From Branchiostoma floridae (Eukaryota > Chordata > Leptocardii > Amphioxiformes > Branchiostomatidae), in the NCBI RefSeq assembly GCF_000003815.2, contig NC_049986.1, positions 20,804,611-20,868,610 on the forward strand: a DNA stretch of 64,000 bases. Direction: 5' to 3'. Below, piece by piece: positions 1-10,543 of the stretch (positions are counted from its first letter, which is position 1; every line of letters starts with the position of its first letter). The notes below the pieces were generated by a model. It was not told the DNA's origin. It made no database searches and was given only the letters and a program-made list of their open reading frames with translations. Position numbers and translations under genes: made by a program.

Positions 1-467
1 TGCGAAATGACATTAAACGGTTACATGGCTGAAAAGCGTAGGAAATGGTGTGTTTTTGGTGCAAATTGTGTTTTGGTCCGCGCGTTGCTTCAGCGATATC
101 CCTACGCCTGAATGTAAAGAGGCCGGTGACCTAGATTTACCTCTGAAGCGCTGTGTCAAGCAAAGTTGCAATGCCGCGCGCCGTGGATGATTAAAAAAAC
201 TGTAGTACTAGAATTTTCTTTATAATTGGCTGGATTAGTCTTTAGATTTTCCTCTTTCTGGCAGTATCAGTCGTGCTTGCCGGAAAAATCTTCTTCATCT
301 GTTTTATCCAATGCGAAAATGCCCGATTTTGTGCATCATTTTTGACATGAAAATAATGTTTTTTCCCTATAATTTTTCAAAATTAGAGAAGTTGAAGGAT
401 CGAAACTCAGTTGGTCTTGTAGCTGAAGGTATATCCTCTCACCCCATATACAGTTATTTTTCTTCAG
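1..467. other. No gene recognised; AT-rich non-coding
   Basis: I see no open frame of note and no repeat here. The last bases before position 468 form a pyrimidine-rich tract ending in TTCTTCAG, which is a good 3' splice site, so this stretch may be the end of an intron whose upstream exons lie outside the window. Confidence 0.4.
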
Positions 468-599
468 GATAATTCCCTGGAAGAGATGTTCGCTAGACTT
501 GAGGGTGTGCCGCCTCCATTTGAACCCCCAAATAAACTGGTGTGTGCCCCCTTATTCCGGACTAGAGCCAAGAAGGCTGGACTCCAGGCTATTTCGTAA
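468..599 (+). CDS. Possible terminal coding exon of an unidentified gene
   Basis: A strong acceptor (TTATTTTTCTTCAG) is followed by an open frame of 43 residues that ends at TAA (597-599). Its residues look protein-like rather than random: a helix-like start (DNSLEEMFARLEG), a proline-rich VPPPFEPP, then a basic RTRAKKAGL tail. The phase of the upstream exon is unknown because it is outside the window, so the frame is chosen only because it is open and has plausible composition. There is a slight resemblance to a GIPPP segment in ribosomal protein L13a, but too little to name it. It could also be chance. Confidence 0.3.
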   Translation, partial: DNSLEEMFARLEGVPPPFEPPNKLVCAPLFRTRAKKAGLQAIS

Positions 600-947
600 G
601 GAAAAGATATGAATTTCAGAGGACACTTGTAAGCACTACTATCCCAAGGGTGTCCTCACTTTATTTTGCGATCGCACGACGTACAAGTGTACATGCACGT
701 ATGCACCCTACCCTAAGCGACTATAAAGGCTTACAAAAAAACTATCAAACGGGACAGCCGTAATTGTGATACCGGCCGGGTAAATACGGGATCTCTATTT
801 GTCTCCGCCATTTCGGCTCAATGACGCGGAAGTAAGCTGCGGTTTGTGAGTCCCTGTGAGGGTTTGAGGGCGGGGCGCGATTAGCACATAATTACGGCCC
901 CCATTCCACTGGACGGCGATCGCGCTGCGCTCTCACTGCGACCTAAA
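600..947. other. Non-coding, nothing recognised
   Basis: No open frame, RNA gene or repeat that I can support. CpG content rises toward 900, immediately before the element at 961. Confidence 0.4.
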
Positions 948-960
948 TAGGATATGTGTA

Positions 961-1118
961 GGATCTACCAGGCTCCGTGGATCAGTAGAATCATTATCCT
1001 CACCACGAAGTGGTGAGGAAACGTACTCTTCTGGCCGGCTAACTCCCCTAGCGTACTATAGACTCTGTTTGTCCAATTTCTACAATTAGACCACCGATCC
1101 ACGAAGCCTGGTAGAGGC
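961..1118. mobile_element. MITE with long target-site duplication
   Basis: The ends are inverted repeats around TCTACCAGGCT and CGTGGATC on the left and GATCCACG and AGCCTGGTAGA on the right. The element is about 158 bp and has no coding capacity. The same 13 bases, TAGGATATGTGTA, stand on both sides (948-960 and 1119-1131), which reads as a target-site duplication; long duplications of 9-11 bp are typical of Mutator-like elements. Single ends of the same family (GTAGCCTCTACCAGGCTCC) occur near 9049, and a pair of related ends surrounds 22046-22150. Confidence 0.6.
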
Positions 1119-1181
1119 TAGGATATGTGTAAACCTTTGATTTCATACTGATACTGGGTATATCATACAGCATGTACAAGT

Positions 1182-1425
1182 GTGACTGCGAGGACGACGA
1201 AACACACAAAGTGTAACAAAAAAACCGTTTCTTTTCTATGCAATTCGTTGAGCGATCTGTCAAATGTTAGGTCGCAAAGAGAGCACGACGAGAGCGCCGT
1301 CCTAGTGGAAAGGGGGTATTACGGAGCAAAGGCCGCAGCACTGCACAGAACAAACTGCCTCTGATAGCTGTACACATAGGGGAACATCAATTGAAGGTCG
1401 CTTATACATATTTTTTGTTGTTGTA
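1182..1425. other. Non-coding; short ORF judged spurious
   Basis: A 60-codon frame opens here but has no recognisable domain, no splice context and no good start. I regard the stretch as non-coding. Confidence 0.3.
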
Positions 1426-1765
1426 TTTTCCTACAAATACAGCTGGTACAACAGATTTTACCCCTCAAAAACAATAAAAATCCAAACATCTGCTTGAAAC
1501 AATTCTGTACAAGAACAGTTCAGTTGTTGTGTATATCAACTATATAACATGACTAAGATTGGTCTTTTTCCTACAAATACAGCTGGTATAACAGATTTCA
1601 TCCCTCAAAAACAATCAAGATCGTAACATCTGATCTGCTTAAACATTATGGTAACAGTTAGTTCCCTACAAGAACAGTTCATATGGTGTATATGTTATGT
1701 TACATGACTAAGATTAGTCTTGCTGAACAAAGACAGCTGGTACAGCAGATTTAACCCCTTCAAAT
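1426..1765. repeat. Tandem repeat, ~140-160 bp unit, 2.2 copies
   Basis: The block beginning TTCCTACAAATACAGCTGG recurs at about 1426 and 1566, and a third partial copy (AGACAGCTGGTACAGCAG) begins near 1728. Each unit carries the same landmarks in order: CCCCTCAAAAACAAT, ACAAGAACAGTTCA and CATGACTAAGATT. Copies differ by substitutions and small indels, so the array is not recent. Confidence 0.75.
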
Positions 1766-3518
1766 TACCCACGCATAGCACGAATCTTCGTATCACTAAT
1801 ATCTGTTGTGAATCAACTTTGAAGTGAACTTTTATTCATTTGCAGAATAAGAAATTTGAATTATCACAAGTGTGCTGTTGCTAGGTGACGTATATGACGT
1901 TAGGCATCATTGCGTTCAGATGATTCAAATTATCACGACATTTTATTCTTCGTGTAAAGTTGAGATTTCTTTTTTGTTTCAAAAATAGTAATTAAGCTTC
2001 CGTCTATACAGGGCCTTAATGATCACAACCAAACATCCCCTCTGTCCCTAGCCAGCTTATAGATATAGTACGGTGTTTCCTTTGACGTCAGTCATTACCG
2101 TATGTATTTCTAAATCACATCGTGTGGCCTTGTGTAGTTAGAGCAGTTGACTCAAACTCTCGGATAGGAGGAAAAGAGGAGAGCCACGTTTCGAGTACGT
2201 CAGAAAGAACCCACCACACATAGCGATACCAAAGAATAGGCTTCAATCCGGTGTAAGGAAGTCAAAACTATTGATCAGTTCAGTCTCGCGCTGGTTGTAC
2301 TAAAAGTACAAAACGATTTAAATGTTTGTTTGTTTTGCGATATGAAGGCATACAAACGTGACACGTCATGTTCTAACCCACATGTCACAGCTTTGTTGTA
2401 AAAACTTGTTTAAAATGTTTTTTTCAGCCCGCAACTTAAATACGTATTACATGTACAAAAGTTATAAAGTTACACGTATTAACAGTTCAAATTCGTACAA
2501 AACATAAAGCATTCCGTTATCATAGAATAATTATAATAATAATGTGTGTTCAAATTATCAGTGTCTCCGGTGTAACCGGAGGGACAAGGCCGCAAAACTA
2601 ACCCACCTCCGGAGTTAACATGTACAATCTACACTGGACAAATTACGTCACAGTGTCCGGTAAATACCAGAAAAGCGCTCTGTGATTTATAATCCGCTAT
2701 CTCAGCTGTCACCGCTTCTACAGACAATGATTTTTGTTCTGTAACATCTGCGTGGAGGATGAAACGGTGCCGACTTCTTTGTAATTTTCAGAACTCAAAA
2801 AACGACAGCGCGTACTTTTAACAATTCCCCCTGCTCTTGTTTGTTATTTGTAGCCCCAAGTTCTCACGTCGTTGAATTGACTACCAGATGTACATCGTTA
2901 AAAATAACTGAATAGAATTTTTTGTAGCCTAAAATGCCCGTAGTGCCAGGCTATCTCTTTGAAGTACTGGCTTGACACGTCAGAGGGCTACAGAATGTTC
3001 GTTTGTTTTATGACGTAACTAACTCTTAATAACTACTACATAAATGTTGAACTAGAAGACAACTTCTTGTTGATTGAAAAGTTACGAGATGCTATTTACC
3101 GTATGTTGAACCAAATATGTATGTTAATAAACTTTGACTAGTACTTGACTTAGCAAAGTGTTAAAGGACGAAACCACCCCTCACACCAACAGAATGTTGT
3201 GGTGCTTCAAGCGCCAAGGCCCCACAAGTTTTTTTTTTTCACCTGCAGTATACGTATGTCAGTAGATATTTGAAAGAAAGAAATAAACCTTTGTGGAAAT
3301 TCCTGTATATGAGTTCAACCCCACACCCCACACCCCAACACACACAGAGAAACAATATGAAAGTTTAATACTAGTAGGTAGAGTAAACAGTACCCAATGG
3401 TGCTTTAGAGACAACTTTTCGGGGTTAGTATTCCGTATGTTAGCCGTATGTTGACGGCAGGATCTAGGAACTGTAATAAATCTTTGTGCGTATTTCTCCC
3501 ACGCGACTGTTGGTAGGC
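1766..3518. other. Long non-coding stretch
   Basis: AT-rich DNA with stop codons in every frame. I see no RNA gene and no clear repeat apart from homopolymer runs. Between 2560 and 2600 there is a short inverted motif (CCGGTGTAACCGG). Confidence 0.4.
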
Positions 3519-3810
3519 GGTGGATACAGTACAATATGTCAACACCCCGGTACAGTGTAGGGTCCCTAGCCGTCTCTCTGCGACCTTTTCCCCTGTCTTT
3601 TTGTGGCTCATGATACACTTTTGCTGCCCATTTCTTTTTGTACTAGGTCGCTTGACCAGTGGCCCGTAGTACAAAAAGAAATGGCCAGCAAAAGTGTATT
3701 ATGAGCAAAAAAAAAAAGATGGTAAAGACCCCAGCAAGCCTGCTATGGAGGCTAGGTACGGTGGATACTGAACAATATGTGAACACGACTATACAGTGGG
3801 GTGTACAAAG
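3519..3810. mobile_element. Foldback repeat flanked by direct repeats
   Basis: A near-perfect hairpin is formed by CACTTTTGCTGCCCATTTCT (about 3617) and its reverse complement (about 3681), separated by about 30 bases. Outside it, GGTGGATACAGTACAATATG (about 3521) and the related GGTGGATACTGAACAATATG (about 3761) form direct repeats. The right side ends in a motif (AGCCTGCTATGGAGG) that also brackets the N gap near 45.6 kb, so this is a dispersed family. No transposase is encoded. Confidence 0.55.
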
Positions 3811-3937
3811 CCCCTTCCTGGCGAGTAACAGCCGTTACAAGACCACACCAACCTGCCGCTATTCAGAACCAAGCACCGCGTCGCGCCTACATCGATCCAC
3901 GGATTTCTGCGCCAAGCTGTTGTGTGGATCAACCAGC

Positions 3938-4483
3938 TCAAATCAGATACAGGGAAGAAAGGAAACCACTAACGGCACAGCCGTCAGATTTCATCTCACC
4001 ATTAGGGGACGGACAATGAGAAAACATTTTCAAGATTTGCGCAGCGGATCGTAAAAAGAGGGAATGTATGACAAATCTTGGAGTTATTGTGTCCGGGATG
4101 AAATCTTGCACGCGAAGCACGGCCTGTAAAAACACGAGCAAACCGCCGCCCACAATTGGATCTAAATTATTAAGTTGTTGTTCTGATGCGGTGTTGATTT
4201 TCTTAAACCGCGCGTTGTCACACAACCACTTCAACACTTGTTCGTGCGCTCTCACAATGACACGGACGCAAAACGGCCCCACTCTGATTTCTTCTCTTGC
4301 AATGTTCTCCCACAAAAGCCCGGCAGAAATCTGGAGACCGCCTAAATCGGCTTGAGCCAGATTCAATAGGCGGATAATGGGCCCCACAAAGCCGGGAGTG
4401 TGTGTTTTGCCTGGTGCGTTCCCAGGCTTGTACAGACCAGTGCTAACAACTCGACTCAAAATGCAGTATATCAAAACCACCAA
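3938..4483 (-). CDS. Unidentified 181-codon ORF
   Basis: This is the longest open frame in the first 10 kb. I do not recognise the product. It is predominantly hydrophobic with helical-looking stretches, for example IIRLLNLAQADLGGLQ, HEQVLKWLCDNARF and GGGLLVFLQAVLRVQDF, and has no signal peptide or known motif. The first 25 residues read like translated non-coding DNA, so any real coding part would start further in, perhaps as an internal exon. It could be a remnant of a host gene or of a mobile element, or a chance frame. Confidence 0.2.
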   Translation of the reverse strand: MVVLIYCILSRVVSTGLYKPGNAPGKTHTPGFVGPIIRLLNLAQADLGGLQISAGLLWENIAREEIRVGPFCVRVIVRAHEQVLKWLCDNARFKKINTASEQQLNNLDPIVGGGLLVFLQAVLRVQDFIPDTITPRFVIHSLFLRSAAQILKMFSHCPSPNGEMKSDGCAVSGFLSSLYLI

Positions 4484-5554
4484 TAAAGCAGAATGGCTGG
4501 GCTATATAAAGCCTTTTCAGCGCCACGCCGACAATAGTGATGATGTAACTGTAATATATCCTAACGTTTGCTGCATTGTAAAACATGTTAGACACTACAC
4601 AGGTCTTGTCGTCGCAGTATATCGCCAAAATACAGCATTAGAAAACTTTACATAAAGCAAAATTGTATGCACAGCGGCGTTTTCCGGACTATCAGTGTGT
4701 ATACAATGACCTTACAAAGTCATTGACGTTGTTCTAAGTTTCTCGAGTCATGTTTAAGACTACTTAAAGACATTAAAGCATTCTTGTCTGGTTTTCTGTA
4801 GGTTTAAACGTGCTTCACTGCATTCTCCAAGCAGAGGTAGGCAGAAGAAAAATCGAGACCACTTGCTACTAGTCACCGACGGAAACCTCTCCTTGGAGCA
4901 TCAGTTCATAGTGAAAATCTGTATCTGTATCTATATCTGTATCTATATAGCCGTTATAACCACCCTTCGGCGTAACAGACCAGCTAATCTGATTTGATAT
5001 AAAGTAAAACTATTTAAGCATGTGCTTGGGACATGGGTTACAGTTAGACTCGTACCCGACTTTCCTGAGAATAAATACAATGGCTGGTCAAATAAAGACA
5101 TCAAAGTAGCATGCGTATTTCCGTTTCCGATGGTGTGATAGAGAAAAACAACTTAACGTGCAGCAAGGGAATCAATATTTTACAAACTAAGCTAAGTCAC
5201 AGACCCAGCCATCCAGTCACGAGCACAAATCTAGTCCTTTCTGTGCGCGCGTGAGCCGCATAATGGGGGCACAACTTACAAACCAGTGCCACACTTTCCA
5301 CCACGTCCACTCGCTTTAGACTTAAATGTTTACCCTGCGTATTATCCCGTTTCAGTCGGGTTATTTTTTCCCGATTTGACGCCCGTTTCTTCGCGCTTAG
5401 CGGTGCAAAGGTTGCGGTGGAGCCGAGATAAGGACCGAGGAGCACCTGCTGGTGCGGCGGAGCTTCCCACCGGTCCCGCCCGCAGCCAATTGCAGCTCCT
5501 CCCGAGTGTTTACCTTCGTGTTTACCCGGCGGGTCCTCGCCACAGTGATTGCGG
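4484..5554. other. Non-coding with a short microsatellite
   Basis: No gene recognised. A TATCTG/TATCTA microsatellite lies at about 4918-4950. Around 5290-5580 a GC-rich frame of 98 codons opens but has no domain and no splice sites that would make it an exon. Confidence 0.35.
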
Positions 5555-5885
5555 GCAGGGTCCGGGTAAACACGTCGCTTAATCGGGGAGAATAAATGTA
5601 AATTTGGAAATCTATCTACACTCAGTTTGGCTCACTGACAAAAAAACTAGTGGCTGTCGCGCGAAAGAAAAATTGTATACACATGTAAATTTGGAAATCT
5701 ATCTGTAGTCAGTTTGGCTAACTGAAAAAAAATAACTAGTGGCTAAGGCGTGAAAGAGAAATGACACGCATATGATCCGGGCAAACACGTCGCTTAATCG
5801 GCTAGAATAAATGTAAATTTGGAAATCAATCTCTAGTTCGTTTGGCTCACAAGAAAATACTAGCGGCTTTTGTGTGAAATAGATA
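5555..5885. repeat. Tandem repeat, three unequal copies
   Basis: The core AAATGTAAATTTGGAAATC followed by TCTATCT and a CAGTTTGGCT motif occurs at about 5594, 5684 and 5811. Two of the copies also share an upstream part, AACACGTCGCTTAATCGG (about 5567 and 5784). Units are thus about 90 and 128 bp, as if a longer unit had lost part of its length in the middle copy. Confidence 0.7.
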
Positions 5886-6404
5886 TACAGGTCCATTGTA
5901 TCTACCAAATTCCCTTATCTGTTTTTGGAGTACAAAGAACAGTGGAGCGTTGTTTAACATCTTGTTCTGTATTTGATCTATATATCCAGTATAACCGCTC
6001 TTCGGCATAACACACCAGCTTTTAAGAGTAAGGACTGCAATCCTTTACTGTAGCGTGCATGTCGGGCGAGCGACTGCTGGGATTCAAACTCAGGACCCTC
6101 AGGTTCAGAACCAGGGTTACTATCAACCGGAACAAATACCCAATACAGTAGTTGCGGGTTTCCGTCCGGGGGATTTTGGTGTGAGCTGCCTTAAGAGGCA
6201 GGTGAGGCACGGACTGTTAGGTTGGTGAAAAAGGTAAAAGTAACGGCAGTTTCACAGCCTTTTTAAGGCCGTATGAGTAGTGTGCTGTTTTCACTGTGTC
6301 TACAACACGGTATTGGGAGGCAGGGTCAAACTTTATTGTCCCGACGTCTTTCACCTCCCCAACTGAAGTCATGTACCTATTTTTTATACTAGGGTTCAGA
6401 AAGG

Positions 6405-6500
6405 AAAGTCGTACACAGAGTGCCTTTCCCAAGAGCACAAGATCGGTAGCATGTTCGGATTTGAACCCAGTACCCTTGGCTTCTGGGCCAAACACTTTAC
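6405..6500 (-). repeat. tRNA-like SINE fragment (copy 1)
   Basis: On the minus strand the sequence carries GGGTTCAAATCC, a good match to a polymerase III B box, preceded by a GGCCCAGAAGCC segment that could be a weak A box. The downstream ACGATCTTGTGCTCTTG-like tail is shared with copies at 6760-6842 and 7045-7115, so this is a dispersed family and not a tRNA gene. No cloverleaf can be drawn. Confidence 0.45.
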
Positions 6501-6520
6501 TGTTAATGCCACATGACCCT

Positions 6521-6691
6521 AATCTCCAGGCAGATTTACCAGTGGCATAAGATAGCTAGTAACAAAGCTGGCCAAAGGGAGTCATCAGCCACTAGCGATA
6601 GCCGGTAGCCAAACACAATCCTCGTAGGCCGGCTTCACTCCTCTGGCAGCGTTTGATACCATCTTATGACCGTAGGTTCTGCTTGGAGATT
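6521..6691. mobile_element. MITE family B, copy 1
   Basis: About 170 bp with inverted ends: ATCTCCAGGCAGATTTACC and TGGCATAAGATAG at the left, CCATCTTATGACCGTAGG and TCTGCTTGGAGAT at the right. The whole body is shared, in opposite orientation, with 26039-26211, including the internal AAAGGGAGTCATCAGCCACT and GCCGGCTTCACTCCTCTGG. It has no coding capacity. The end motif TCTCCAAGCAGA is shared with families A and C. Confidence 0.75.
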
Positions 6692-6759
6692 ATCACGACC
6701 CCACCTCTAGGCATCTAGCTAGTGAGACAACAAACTCGCGAGGGTGGGGAAAGTCGGGT

Positions 6760-6842
6760 AAAATGCCTTTCACAAGAGCACAAGATCGTTACACGGTAGG
6801 ATTTGAACCCAGTCCATTGGCTTCTGGGCCACAAACACTTTG
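6760..6842 (-). repeat. tRNA-like SINE fragment (copy 2)
   Basis: Same family as 6405-6500: a minus-strand B-box-like GGGTTCAAATCC next to GTGGCCCAGAAGCC, and the same flanking GAGCACAAGATCG on the plus strand. Confidence 0.45.
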
Positions 6843-6843
6843 C

Positions 6844-7041
6844 ACTCTCCAAGCAGAGGTTAGGCTCCGGCTGTTTTTTTAACGTTTTTTTTATGCGTTT
6901 GCATCGGGCTTTCTATTTTGTACCGTTTTCTTGATGCGACAGAGGAGGTTAGGCCGCGAGACATCAAGAAAACAATAGAAATCCCGATGAAAACGCCTAA
7001 AAAACGTCAAGAAACCGGAGCCTACCCTCTGCTTGGAGAGT
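6844..7041. mobile_element. Foldback MITE family A, copy 1
   Basis: A hairpin-forming element of about 198 bp. The left arm starts CTCTCCAAGCAGAGGTTAGG and continues CTCCGGCTG; the right arm ends GGAGCCTACCCTCTGCTTGG then AGAG. Complementarity continues through the middle (ACGTTTTTTTTATGCGTTT against AAACGCCTAAAAAACGT; CTTGATG against CATCAAG). The second copy at 24851-25034 is collinear. It carries no gene. Confidence 0.8.
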
Positions 7042-7044
7042 ACG

Positions 7045-7115
7045 GGATGCTTGGCCCAGAAGCTAAAGGTTCAGGGTTCAAATCCTACCATGCTACCGAT
7101 CTTGTGCTTTCTTCA
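7045..7115 (+). repeat. tRNA-like SINE fragment (copy 3)
   Basis: Plus-strand copy of the family seen at 6405 and 6760: GCTTGGCCCAGAAGC, then GGGTTCAAATCCTACCATG (B-box-like), then ACCGATCTTGTGC. Confidence 0.45.
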
Positions 7116-8729
7116 CCGACGCGAGTCTGTTGTCTCTAGATCTTCCTAAAGGTTGGTCGTGTGGAGTAAACTGCAGGGTGTTTGGTACAGAAGCCTCTGC
7201 TTGGAGACTATCACGACCCCACCTCTAGGCAGCTAGGCAGTGAGACAACAGACTCGCGTGTCCGGCACGCGCGGGAGCCTGCCCTGTGTAAACTTGACGC
7301 TCGGCTGTGTCCACACAACGCGACAAACATCGCACCGGGAACTTTGGCCCCCCCCGCGCCAACAACAAACACACGCAAACCGCACACACCTGTTGAAAGA
7401 CAGGTGACGGACAGGTAAAAAGACAGGTGAGATGAGACCTCCGTCAAACACCACAAACTTTACCTGTCCGCTCTAGAACACACACTCCAAAGTCCTTTGT
7501 ACCCCGCGCGTGGATCGAGATTTTTCACCGCCTCGAGTAAACAAGACAAACAATAGCGGCGGTAGTGCTAGGAGTGTACACGTCACCATTATACACTCAT
7601 TACATACTGGTGTTTATTGGCACAGTCGCTCTGCGCGACAAAAGATTACATGCCGGGGCGGGTGATTGATATACACCGGGTCTCATAAAGACGGGAATTT
7701 CTCTTCATTTGGACTCGAGTCGTTTCTTTATTCACGAAGATTGGAGAAGTGACGGCACTCCTGATTTCTTAACCAGCTGCTTTCCTGATTTATTAGTTTT
7801 TTTAAAGGGGCGCCGACATATTTTGCAGCACGGTTTTCAGTTTCGTACGGCACAGCAAAACGGTGTATTGTATGTATCATTGCATGTCCCAATAAAAAAT
7901 AAAACAGAACATGAGATATAAATACCGAAAGTTCTTCTGCTGTACATTAGAAAGCTACTAGGGGACCACCTACCCACCTATTAAATATCATTAGGACCCA
8001 ACTAAGGCTTTTGGAGTTCTGATGTTCAAAGACACACAGACACACACACTCACACATACACAGAAAGACAAACACATCGAAGACATAACATTATTGGCCA
8101 ATGCAATAATCTTTTCCGTAGTAAGACAAGAGACTTTTGTAATACACTTGACGAATGTCCTAAGAATGAAATGCTCTTGTGGCAAATCGGTCGCGCAACA
8201 AAAATGTCCTAAACTAGAATGTAAAGATACTTTAAAAGGAGTGAAAGTCTTCTTTTTCTCGTCTATACGTTTTTGTATTAAGTGATCTCGCATTGTTATA
8301 CAGGCGCAGCTGAGCGGACAGTGCGCATGCGTGTAATGACGTCACGGTTTAAAACACCTGTAACAGCTGGCCCGGTGTCCAGGGGAGGTTCAGTAGACAT
8401 TAGGGGGAAGGGGTAACACGTGTCGTTAGAGGACAATGGTAATATCTGGGTAGAGGCAACAGCGTCGATAAAATGTAACATCAGGTAGTTTCTGTACAGA
8501 CCGTATCTCTTTGTTGCGCACTGACAAAGAATTCCGTAGCTGAGTCCCTTTGTCATATTACCACACATGACGATTGTGTCCCGAATATACATATACCAAA
8601 TACCTGTGTATTATTATGGATGCTTTCTCTTTGGTATTGTATACAACATTTGGTATTGTATTGTGTTCCATATATTCTCTATATTACAGGCTATATACTA
8701 GTATTCATTGTATTGTACACAAAACGACA
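7116..8729. other. Non-coding, possible regulatory DNA upstream of gfi1
   Basis: No gene recognised. There is a CpG-richer stretch at 7250-7480 and a short CA-rich run at 8030-8060. The open frames here lack domains, credible starts or splice sites. Confidence 0.35.
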
Positions 8730-10200
8730 CCCGTACCTGGTGAGCTAGCGCCTCACCTGTGCTACCAATATTGCAGGTATTTTCCTTCTGCGTCGTACCC
8801 CAAAGACAGTCAATATTTATTCGTACTATATACCTGAGCCGACGGTGTTACGTTCCGTTATCTTTTCCACATCACTGTTAGCCCTTTTGCACCTGTAGCC
8901 ACTTATATGTTCTCTGGAGAATCGTACCTATATGTACCATATTTGATACAATTTATTGCACTATACAGCATGTATATATCTTTCACCATTCACATAAACC
9001 AAAAGGGTGAAGCCGGGTTCAAGTCCGTATGAGGTCCGTATGGAATTCGTAGCCTCTACCAGGCTCCACAGGTCACTGGAAAATGTAGAAATTGGAGAAG
9101 TATAGCCAGATGACATGCCAGAGGAGTTGGGTGGCCAAGGAGTATGGTTTGTGACCAGCTGACTCCGCTGGCATGTTACCTGTCTATATTTGTCCGATTT
9201 ATATTATTTTCCCAGTTACCCGTGCTAAGACTTCCATATGCGGATCTCATACGGACTAAAATCTTTACGCACGTGTGAATCCACCTTTACACCCCTTTGT
9301 CTTTATCTTACGATATCTCACCTGTACCTGACGAGCGAGTTACGTACCTGTGCTATATTGCTGGTATTTTCCCACTGTGTCATATCTTGGAGACAAGCAA
9401 TATTTATTTGTACTGTACACAAAGGAACCGTGCCACGTTCCGTTATCTTTATCATATCAACGTATCCAATATCACATCAGGCCTGCCGCACATATCACCT
9501 ACGGTCTATCCCCTACCTGTGCTTTGATATACCACATTCGTTGCCTCATATTGTGTGATACCGCATGCATATTTTCATCATAAACACAAACTGACGATGC
9601 CACGTTCTTTTATCTTTACCACATCTCCGTATCCCATATACCACCAACCATATCGCACCTGTAGTTGTAGATCTAACCTTCCTTTCCTTTGGTGATCTAC
9701 TTGATTTGTTACCCCATATTGTGTGATACCGCATGTATATCTCACTACAAACACAAACGGACGATGTCGCTTTCCTTTATCTATATCATATCAGCCATAT
9801 TCTATGACACATTAGCTATATCGCACCTGTAGACACAGATCTGGCCCCGTACATGTACTTTGAAGACTTGTATCTACCATGTATGTTTTTTCACTATAAA
9901 CACAAACGGACGACACCACGTTCTTTATCTTTATCACATCTCCGTATCCCATTCTCTTTATCACAACACCGTATCCCATACACCATCAGCCATATCGCAC
10001 CTGTAGCCACAGATCTAACCCCCGTACCTGTACATGTGCTTTGACGAACTGTATCTACCATTTTTGTTATCATATTGTGTGATACTGCACGCACATATGT
10101 CAACATAAATACAAACGGACGACGCCACGTTTCTTTATCTTTATCACATCTCCATATCTCATACACCACCAGCCCTGTCCCACCTGTAGCTACAGATCCA
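8730..10200. repeat. Degenerate ~175-bp satellite upstream of gfi1
   Basis: A set of landmarks recurs in the same order: CCACGTTCTTTATCTTTATC, CACATCTCCGTATCCCATA, TATCGCACCTGTAG, CAGATCTAACCCCGTACCTG, TTGTGTGATACCGCATG and ATAAACACAAACGGACGA. Clear units begin near 9597, 9766, 9915 and 10120, and more diverged ones near 8850 and 9435. Spacing varies around 150-190 bp. The array ends some 240 bp before the gfi1 start codon, so it occupies the promoter-proximal DNA. Confidence 0.7.
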
Positions 10201-10446
10201 ACCCCGTACCTGTCCCGACGCCCCGCCCCGCTATCCCGCCCATCCCCATCATTAGCATAATCAGCACGGCACACTCTATAATCAGGAGCCCGCTGCCGGA
10301 CCCGCTAGTTAACTCACACCCGCCTCAGATTGAGGGCAAACTCACGCCAGGAGAGACCAGGACAGATTGGAGTGATATCTCAGTTTCTCTGTGCTGTAGT
10401 TTAACCCAGCAGTTGTTATTTTTTTCTACCCTATCACTACTTCAAG

Positions 10447-10543
10447 ATGCCGCGATCCTTTCTTGTGAAGAAGAAGAAGCTACACCAGGTGAACCGCAGG
10501 CCTGGGCAGGACAGGGTGGAAAACTTTTCCGTCCCGCTATGTG
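10447..10543 (+). CDS. gfi1: gfi1 coding exon 1 (SNAG)
   Basis: Codes for residues 1-32 and ends one base into a codon. The start reads [11 protein letters not shown], the diagnostic SNAG sequence. The donor is G|GTACGT at 10544. The 97-nt length and the 2-nt completion by the next exon give an uninterrupted frame. Confidence 0.9.

Noticed and set aside
5286-5582. GC-rich 98-codon frame
   Set aside because: No domain, no splice sites and an overlap with a tandem-repeat unit at its end make coding unlikely.
6405-7115. tRNA genes
   Set aside because: B-box-like sequences are present, but no acceptor stem or cloverleaf forms and the copies are dispersed, so they are SINE-like.
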